NCBI GenBank assembly: GCA_006176705.1
Contig: QRFJ01005812.1
Span: 186,001-250,000 of the forward strand
From: Cocos nucifera
Lineage: Eukaryota; Streptophyta; Magnoliopsida; Arecales; Arecaceae
Length of the DNA stretch: 64,000 bases
Reading direction: 5' to 3'
The notes under the pieces are model-generated. The model was not told the origin of the DNA. It searched no databases and saw only the letters and a program-made list of their open reading frames with translations. Numbering within the stretch: the first letter of the stretch is position 1; each line of letters begins with the position of its first letter. A program made the translations under genes and the position numbers. Shown here one piece after another: positions 56,824 to 64,000 of this stretch.

Positions 56824-59292
56824 TGAAAGGAATATGCCTTCAAGCCAATCGAAATTTGTATTTTGATGGGCTATTCATTTTCAAATAAATAAAGGCATTT
56901 ATTTCATCATATGCTACATCTTAATTATTTATTTAAGATTATGATGAATCCCATAAATTAGGACTATAGTTTTAGGATTATGATAAGATCATACCTATGA
57001 GATCTAAAACCTCAAAACCTTAATTTAAAATATTTCTAGTCGATAGAACATTGAGTTGGGGATCAATAATTCTAGAAAGACTGGCACATCCTATGTATGC
57101 TTGATGAAAAGGTGATTGATCTCACTATCACTTGTGTATGATACTAATATAAAAATGTGAGTGCTCATCAGAGAATGAGTTCATGTAATGCTTTGATATG
57201 AACATAGAACCTTATATGAGTCCAACTCGAGAACATCTAATGGAGTCTTATCTACATGTCAATAGATGGATCTCATAGTGAAAGTTGTGCATGTAATGCT
57301 TTGATATGAGACTACCATAGAACCTTATATGTATGAATCCATATTTTGGTTCATACTCATTCATGACTTAGTCATGTATGGGGTATTCTGGATATGGTAA
57401 ATTATATATGAAGGTTGTGAGTAGGTCAATATGGAATCGATCACTTCTGGTAAGAGGAGATCGCATCCTACCTACTTCAATCAAATGATGATTTAGAAAG
57501 TGTTTGATCAAAGCATGATAAAAATTAGAAATAATTTTTAATATTTTATTAATCAAATCATCATCATAAGATTGAGAGAAATATGAATATGATATTGGGT
57601 TTGATATATTTTCATATCCAGAGTCATATTCGGGATGCAGGATGATCGAAGGATCTTATTGCACGGTAACTTTTCATTGAAGGATATTTTTGGTATTTTC
57701 ATCAAAATTTCATATCTTTCAGGTAGACATGATACATTGCTAGACATCAATTTTGTCTTGTGGGTTTGATCAAATTAAAGAAGTTTAATTTGATCATTAA
57801 TTAGAAAGTGTTCTAATTGGTTGAATCGGGTTAGCTAGTTTTGACCTAAATCAGTTTGGTTGAGTTCTAACCAGATTAGGTCAAATTGCATTTGGATTCA
57901 CTGCTGGCTAGATGTGAAATCCAATGGATCACACATAAAGAGAATTGATCAAGGGTCTAATTAGATTAGATCATGTTTGCAAGATGAACATGCTAGCACA
58001 TGTTACAAACCCTAACACCAAGATTTGAATCAGATTCGAATCGGGTTCCGATTTGAGCTAATTAGATCCAATTTGGGTCAAATCTAATTTGGTCCTTAAT
58101 TAGGTAACCCTTGGCTTGTTGACCTAGATTTGGGCCTCACATACCAGAATCCCACACCCCATAGAATCTCTCTCTTACGCGTGGGCAGGTATTTTATGCA
58201 TCATGGACTCTTGGCGCATTGTTTTGGTTGCCACCCTTTCTTTGTTGTCTTATACATTTTTATTTTACGTAACTTATGTTACGTAGTCTTAGATCTAAAA
58301 GAAGGCACCCAATAGTCCTTTTGTAGATTAAATACTTCGGTGTTTAAAAGAAATTTAAATGGCACAAGACTCCTTGCCACTCCCCCTTATCTTGGCACCT
58401 CTTGGACCAAGTCCAAGTTGATAAGGCATTGACTTTTCTTCCATGCCCCATCTGAAATTGGAACATGAGATGAGATCCATTGGATGGCATTCTCATCAGA
58501 TCAAAACTCTTTATTGGTGGTGCTAAAGAGAAAGAAAAACTATGTAACATTTGTGAAACCATGAAAAATTATTTTTCGAAGAGTCTTTTTGCTTGAAGTG
58601 ACCCTTGAAACTAATTCTCATGCTTCCACATGGTGTATTTTTCTGATGGGGTGTGAGAAGGTTGGATAGGCTTGAAATATGCCTAGGGAAAGGGCGTGAG
58701 AAATTATGGAAGCACCCCTACATACATTATATAAAGGGGTGCGCACCGAGAGTCCAAGGTATCAGAATTCCTGCTTTCTTTCTTACAAGAGGCTTGCTTA
58801 TCCAATTTTCTTTATTCCTTTTCTCTTGTCTAGATAAGATCCTGATTTAAGGACAAGAAGTCTTTCAATAAGATAAAGAGATTAGAAATAAAAATTAAGG
58901 AGACAAGGAGCAACAAAGGAAGGCAAGGAAAGGCTAGGAGGATGATAGCAAAGGCCAAGGAAGGTTCTGTCCAAATTAATTAAAGTTCTTATCATAAAAT
59001 TTTAATAAAAATAAATAAAAGTAATGGTGTCTTGATCAAATCTCCATGTGGATCAACACTGGAGGATGAACATGTGGGCACTTGGTGGAATCCTTGATGA
59101 ACTGTTTCTGATGATCAAGATCAAGTTAGAGTTTAGCGATTAGAGGTATGTTCCAATACCTTCATTTATGTTATAAATATATTTTATATGATTTAAATTC
59201 TAATAAGATGGTCCTAAGTTTTGGGTTTAGTTTTATAATTTCATAATTTTGCTTTGAAATTCATGCTTTCATTCTGCACACCGAACCCAACA
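56824..59292 (+). repeat. 3' LTR of Copia D (2469 bp)
   Basis: It matches 37581-39905 end to end but is longer. It has a 139-bp insertion (58226-58364) and a partly duplicated segment near 57190-57300 ('catgtaatgctttgatatga' appears twice). It ends CACACCGAACCCAACA, followed by the GTGAT duplication. Confidence 0.92.
58226..58364. mobile_element. 139-bp insertion in the 3' LTR of Copia D
   Basis: Absent from the 5' LTR, where 'gcattatttt' joins directly to 'caagactcct' (about 38970-38990). The insert starts GGTTGCCACCC, ends AAATTTAAATGGCA and has a perfect palindromic core, TACGTAAC-TTAT-GTTACGTA, at 58266-58285. The ends are only weakly inverted. It may be a small MITE or filler DNA. Confidence 0.6.
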
Positions 59293-59297
59293 GTGAT

Positions 59298-59713
59298 AAC
59301 ATAGCTTGATCTAATGATAGGTGGGTCTAAACTCCTGACTAATGGTCGGTTCATATGTTGCCACATGTCGAAATCTGGATGACCTTAATTTGAATGAAAT
59401 TATCTTGATCGTCGGTAGATTCTATATATACGATTGCCTTCCTTTCTTTTGGACTTCTTGTTGCAACTGAATGTTTTCAAGGGTGCTCAAGGTTTTAAGT
59501 CTCCTTCTCCTCCATCTTTATAATCTTTTAGGTTCTTCTTAACTTCCAGGTTAGATTTCTTTTCCCTCTTCTCTTCCTTTTGAGTTTTTCTTTGTCGTTA
59601 GCAATGGTGGATAGGAGTAGAGCTAGGGTTGATGAAGGTAGCCCTATAGGAAGAGAATCTAACCCCCAATCCTCTCAAGGTAGTTGGTTGATTGGTTCGA
59701 TTGATGGTTCTTT
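59298..59713 (+). mobile_element. Tat element F, internal part between Copia D and Copia E
   Basis: Continues 37281-37580. It has a TATA-like 'tctatatatacg' at about 59430 and a pyrimidine-rich leader. An ATG at about 59604 opens 'MVDRSRARVDEGSPIGRE' in plus orientation, laid out like the start of antisense gene 1 in element C. The frame is cut by Copia E at 59714. This suggests element F also had an antisense gene. Confidence 0.5.
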
Positions 59714-62066
59714 TGAAGGGAAAATTCTGATTTTCCGAGTCATGTTCGTTCAGATCTGATTGGATCAAGAGGCATATTTCAAAAATTCTCCTCTCAGATC
59801 CAGATCAGATCTGACACTTTTTAGATCTGATTTATAATCTAATAATTAAGAAAATTAAAATTAAATTAATTTTGAATTAATTTTTATCTTGATCTTGGGT
59901 AAACTGATTACCCGTTGATGATCCTATGGAAGCTCTGAGGTTCTGGATCTAGTCACGCAAGCACTAGCCTCTACCGGTATCTACTCGGGCTGAATCTAGA
60001 GATCTTCTCCTTCTCTTTTATTTTTCCAAAAATCAAATCTGGATCTAATTTGGAGGATCTTCAAAATACCTTTTGAAGATCACCCATCGTCTCTGCAGCA
60101 GTGCTGCCTTCTTCCTTTTTCGTCAGCCTTTCCTTGCCTGACTCGCACTAATCTGAAGGCCCAACTTCCTTGGGCGTGGCGAGGAGAGAGAGGGCCAGAT
60201 GGTGGCATGGAGAAGGGAGAGGGGCAGCCTTGGGGCATGGCATGGAAGAGAACTCTCAAAAGTGGGCGCAGATAGGGTCCTTTTATAGACTCTGCTGTGC
60301 CATGCAGTGTTCATCATCCTGACCAATCACGTTGCTTCGTTCAATCAGATCTAAATATGATTGGTGGGATGACATCACCTGATCCAATCAGATGAGAGAC
60401 CCATAGGTTCATTCTTAGATGGCGCTTAAGACTTGTCAATGTAGATACCCAAGGGCCACCTAAGTAGAAACCAAGAAGCAACCTGGAGTCCCATCCGTAT
60501 GGAACTCCAGTGTCCCTATCCATGGGCGCACGCCGAGGGCGTGTGCCCCTTTCTTTCTAATTTCCAGAGAGGGGACAAGCCCCTATCTACTCTCCAATAA
60601 GTGCATGACACATAGGCAGATGTCCAAGGGTCAAAGGTCAATGTTTGACCAAGTCAAAGTATAAGAATTAGCAGATGACGAAAAATGATAGATGCTATCT
60701 TAAATTTATCTCATAAATTAAGACAATCCTTTTTTGACTTGGACAAGCTCCAGTCAAATCAGGTAAAGGTACTTGAGTGAGCACAAACTCATTTGGCTCA
60801 GTCGAGACAACTTTTAAGATAGAAAAAAAAGAATGTTAGGCTCAATCGTGTGCTAGCACGATTTTCTTGAACCTAATTGAATCTTATTCAAATCAATTGA
60901 ACTGGATTAGTCCAATTGATGATATCCATATCCAAATCCTTGTTTGTGTAACTACCTAATTGAATCTTTTTCAAATCAATTGAACTGGGTTAGTCCAATT
61001 GATGATATCCATATCCAAATCCTTGTTTGTGTAACCCAGTTAGGTTCAGTTCTATATGGTAATGGGATATATCATCGACATCATCGAAACTTCTTTCGAT
61101 GGATCAGAACTCTTTTGATTCAGACAACTTAGAATGATCGATCATCAAAATCATTCTAGTTGCTCCCAAAATCCACCAGTGACACCTAGCAGCATATGGT
61201 GGTAACCCATTAAAACTAAAAATGAACCTCTCGGTGCAGCTACTTGTGTGATTAAGTTCTTCTATCTTGAGCCCCGATCAGATTAGGGTTAAGGTGAACT
61301 CGTCAAACCCTAATTTCTATCATATGATTTAATCATTCGATTCAAGTCCGATGTGAAAATCTTAATAGAAACTCTTTCTATTATTTCACTCTCTACCACG
61401 GCCATGAGCTTATGGACTTGATTCTCATGATCATCATAGGGCTGCTCCTCATCCACCGAGGTAGAAAGATTCCATCTTGGTGGAATCCAATTCCAACAAT
61501 GAACATGCTATAGCCAACATACATCTCAGGATTCTGAATGGCTAGGAGACCGAGTCATGGTGTAGTCAAACTATAACACCCTCAAGGTGAACTGTCGATG
61601 CACCTCAGGTCAAAGAACCAGAGATACCACTGCAGCATCGAGTCAGTCATTGACGAGAAGATAGACTTCCTTATGAGTACTCGAGGTGGTCACGCTCAAT
61701 GCCCTCGTTCTCTAATAAGTACCTATACTTTCGCTCCGATGTCTCTACACCATAGACTTAAGACTCATCTACTACAAAGAAGCGATTGTACACTAATCTT
61801 TCGGATCAATCACCATCCTCATAATGATCCTATGGTCAGGAGCATTTTATGAGTTAATAAATGAAAATTCATGTCTTAAATTTTCAACTCTTAAAAATAT
61901 AAATTATCATTACCATTAACTCAAGGGATGTATCGCAGACACTAAATATACTTATGTGATAGAAAATAACCCATTTTATTATTTATAGTCAAAATTATAA
62001 TTTTGCCCTTAAAAGTGTATTACAAGTATCAGCCAATTCTGGCTTCTAGGGCACACATATCTAACA
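59714..62066 (-). repeat. 3' LTR of Copia E (2353 bp)
   Basis: Reverse-complement match to solo LTR B over its whole length, and to the LTRs of A. The extra length is mostly an 83-bp direct duplication at 60871-61036. Confidence 0.92.
60871..61036. repeat. 83-bp tandem duplication inside the LTR of Copia E
   Basis: Units 60871-60953 and 60954-61036 both run from 'acctaattgaatctt' to 'ccttgtttgtgtaac' and differ at only a few bases. Elements A and B have a single copy. Confidence 0.95.
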
Positions 62067-62080
62067 AACTCTCACTTAAC

Positions 62081-62660
62081 CTAAAGCCAATTGGCTACGA
62101 ATCTAAGTCCCATCTTCTCAAGATGGGCTTCGATCTTTTGCTGGCCCAACGACTTTGTCAGTGGATCCGCCGCATTATCTGCGGAGTCGACTCTTTTGAC
62201 CTCAACGTAATCCTTCTCGAGGTAATCATGGATGAGGTGGTATCGCTGCTCGATGAGCTTGAATTTTTGGTGAGACCTTGGCTCCTTAGCAAGGGCTATG
62301 GTGCCATTGTTGTCGCAGTACAGAGGAATGGCATCTGATGGCGTCACTCCGATCTCCACGGCAAACTTCTTATATCTCCTTTGCAGCTTCTGATGCAGCG
62401 ATATATTCTGCTTCCATGGTGGAATCTGCTATCACTGTCTGTTTGAAACTTTTTCAACTGATAGCTCCACCATTGCACACAAATAGACTCGTAGATGTTG
62501 ACTTTCGATCATTTACATCGGACATAAAGTCCGAGTCTGTATACCCCTGGACTTGGAGTTCTTCATTACCAAAAATCAACAACATATCCTTAGTTCTTCT
62601 TAAGTACTTAAGAATACATTTCATAGAAGTTCAGTGTTCTTTACCTGGATTTGACTGATA
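62081..62660 (-). pseudogene. Copia E RNase H, broken
   Basis: 62359-62081 has 'AIPLYCDNNGTIALAKEPRS', then 'LIEQRYHLIHDYLEKDYVEV' and 'SADNAADPLTKSLGQQ', the C-terminal half of Copia RNase H and the end of the polyprotein. The first half (62660-62360) is in another frame with a small deletion near 62460. Confidence 0.85.
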
Positions 62661-63600
62661 TCTGCTCGTGACACTCACGGCATGGGCTATATCAGGTCGT
62701 GTACATAACATGGCATACATGAGGCTCCCTTTTGCTGAGGCATAAGAGATCTTGCTCATGCATTCTATTTTCTCAAGTGTGCTATGGCACATCTTTTTGG
62801 AAAGATGAATGCCATGCCTGAAGGGTACTAAACCCCTCTTAGAGTTTTCCATACTAAACCTCTTTAGTATTTCCTCTATGTACATCTTCTGTGAAAGTCC
62901 TAGCATCCTATTCGGTTTATCTCTATAGACCTTAATTCTCAGAATAAAGGATGCTTCTCCTAGGTCTTTCATGGAGAATTCTTTAGATAACCACATTTTA
63001 ATTGTGGTCAACATGAGAATATCATTCCTGATAAGGAGGATGTCATCCACGTACAATACGAGAAAGACAACAGCGCTCCCACTGACCTTTTTAAAGACAT
63101 ATGGCTCCTCCTCATTTTTGATGAAATCAAATATTTTGATCACGTCATTAAAATGAGTGTTCCAGCTCCGAGATGCTTGCTTAAGTTCATATATGGACCT
63201 TTGCAGCTTGCAAACCTTGTGATCATTATCACTGGATGTGAAACCTAGCGGCTGTTCTATATAGATATCTTCCTCAAGATATCTATTTAAGAATGCCATT
63301 TTCACGTCTATTTACCATATTTCATAATCAAAATAGGCTGCAATAGCAAGCAATGTACGAATGAATTTTAGCATGGCTACTGGCGAAAAGATATCCTGAT
63401 AGTTAATGCCTTCGCGTTGACTATAATCTTTTGTCACTAATCTAGCCTTAAATGTCTCCACATTCCCATCTGCACCAATCTTTCTCTTGAAGATCCATTT
63501 ACACCCAATAGGTACTATACCTTCTAATGGATCTACTAAGGTCCAGACTTGGTTTGAGTGCATCGAGTCAATTTTTGACTTCATTGCCTCTAACCATTTC
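62631..63600 (-). pseudogene. Copia E reverse transcriptase, nearly open
   Basis: Two pieces. 63584-63312 has 'VWTLVDPLEGIVPIGCKWIF', 'FKARLV' and 'FSPVAMLKFIRTLLAIAAYF'. A TAA interrupts right after 'YEIW'. 63305-62631 has 224 open codons: 'YLEEDIYIEQPLGFTSSD', 'KQASRSWN', the active site 'YVDDILLIRN', 'SMKDLGEASFILRIKVYRDK', 'GSLMYAMLCTRPDIAHAVSV'. It is much better preserved than the same region of element A. Confidence 0.9.
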
Positions 63601-64000
63601 TCGGAGTCGATATCTGATATCGTCTCATTATAGGTTTTGGGATTATCACCATGAACCCCATTACCTATGAGGAAAATAGTACCTAAGTACCTTTCAGGAG
63701 GATGGAAAATTCTTTTCGATCTATGAGGTGGAGGAGGTAGTGTATGGATTGGCTTAACCTGATTTGGTTCTATTTGGTCCTTAGCTCGTTGCTCTTATGA
63801 GACTTTCTCATCGAGCTTGATCTGCTTTTCAATGCCGCTATCTTGAATAAACTATTTCTCAAGAAAGATGGCATGTCGACTCATAATTACATTGTGATCT
63901 TCTGGAATGTAGAAATAATATCCTAATAACTCGTTAGGATATCCTATGAATCGAGCTCTAAAGGACCTAAAGTCTAACTTGTCCGCTTGTTGTCTTTTGA
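63601..64000 (-). pseudogene. Copia E integrase C-terminus to RT linker
   Basis: Low-conservation linker between integrase and RT, equivalent to 7970-8330 of element A ('cttgtccgcttgttgtcttttga' versus the same words near 8310-8330). 'PPERYLGT' is readable near 63675-63695. It continues beyond the window. Confidence 0.7.

Larger units (their letters stand above)
37581..59292 (+). mobile_element. Copia LTR retrotransposon D, split by Tat element C
   Basis: A plus-strand Copia element with LTRs 37581-39905 and 56824-59292 and GTGAT duplications at 37576-37580 and 59293-59297. A tRNA-iMet primer site lies at 39907-39918 and gag starts at 41028. Integrase, RT and RNase H follow in Copia order. 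The RT is interrupted at 43393 by the 12.4-kb Tat element C and resumes in the same frame at 55772. Its own sequence is about 9.3 kb. The protease region is missing. The LTRs are unrelated in sequence to those of A, B and E. Confidence 0.93.
59714..64000 (-). mobile_element. Copia LTR retrotransposon E, truncated by the window
   Basis: Minus-strand element of the same family as A and B. Its 3' LTR (59714-62066) and the RNase H-RT part are inside the window. Integrase, gag and the 5' LTR lie beyond 64000. The termini are TGAAGGGAAAATTCTG on the left and CACATATCTAACA on the right. Confidence 0.9.

Noticed and set aside
1..64000. tRNA, rRNA genes and CRISPR arrays
   Set aside because: None found. 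The only tRNA-related signals are retrotransposon primer sites and the SINE promoter boxes; the tandem repeats lack CRISPR spacing.

Overview
This is nuclear DNA from a flowering plant, almost entirely made of nested transposable elements. Three things point to a plant: LTR retrotransposons of the Copia and Ty3/gypsy (Tat-type) groups, hAT and Helitron relics, and one host gene piece, the first exon of a chloroplast-type pentatricopeptide repeat (PPR) protein. The strongly GC-rich 5' end of that exon, compared with its AT-rich surroundings, is typical of a monocot. The overall style suggests a palm-like monocot, but that is a guess. There is no bacterial gene organisation, no tRNA or rRNA gene and no CRISPR array.

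Layout. 1-1.8 kb: decayed C-terminal half of a hAT transposase. 2-4.3 kb: GC-rich and purine/pyrimidine-rich repeats in inverted arrangement. 4.4-14.1 kb: full-length but dead Copia element (A, minus strand). 14-18 kb: AT-rich non-coding DNA with a GA-microsatellite duplication and a SINE. 18.1-25.9 kb: Ty3/gypsy element (G, plus strand) with a CCTAT target duplication and a Tat-type solo LTR (H) in its leader. 28.2-30.4 kb: solo LTR (B) of the same Copia family as A, flanked by ATAAT. 30.5-33.2 kb: two head-to-tail Helitron-like units carrying gene fragments, one from an AZG-type adenine/guanine permease. 33.4-34.0 kb: short hAT-like element. 35.5-35.9 kb: PPR first exon (minus).

36.6-64 kb is a nest of four elements that can be ordered by target duplications. 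A Tat-type gypsy element (F, minus) was hit by Copia element D (plus, 37581-59292, duplication GTGAT). D was then interrupted in its reverse transcriptase by a second Tat element (C, minus, 43394-55766, duplication TGGAT). Copia element E (minus, same family as A and B) sits in F from 59714 and runs off the window.

The most interesting part is Tat element C. Besides gag-pol on the minus strand, its 3' half carries two long plus-strand reading frames, antisense to the element. One has a 'putative gypsy type transposon' domain followed by coiled coils and seems to be built from three spliced exons. The other is a long coiled coil. Their in-frame stops are almost all TAG where the context suggests glutamine, as expected from deamination of methylated CAG. 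A seven-copy array of about 115 bp separates these genes from the integrase.

Apart from the PPR exon nothing here looks like a working host gene, and every transposon coding region seen is broken.
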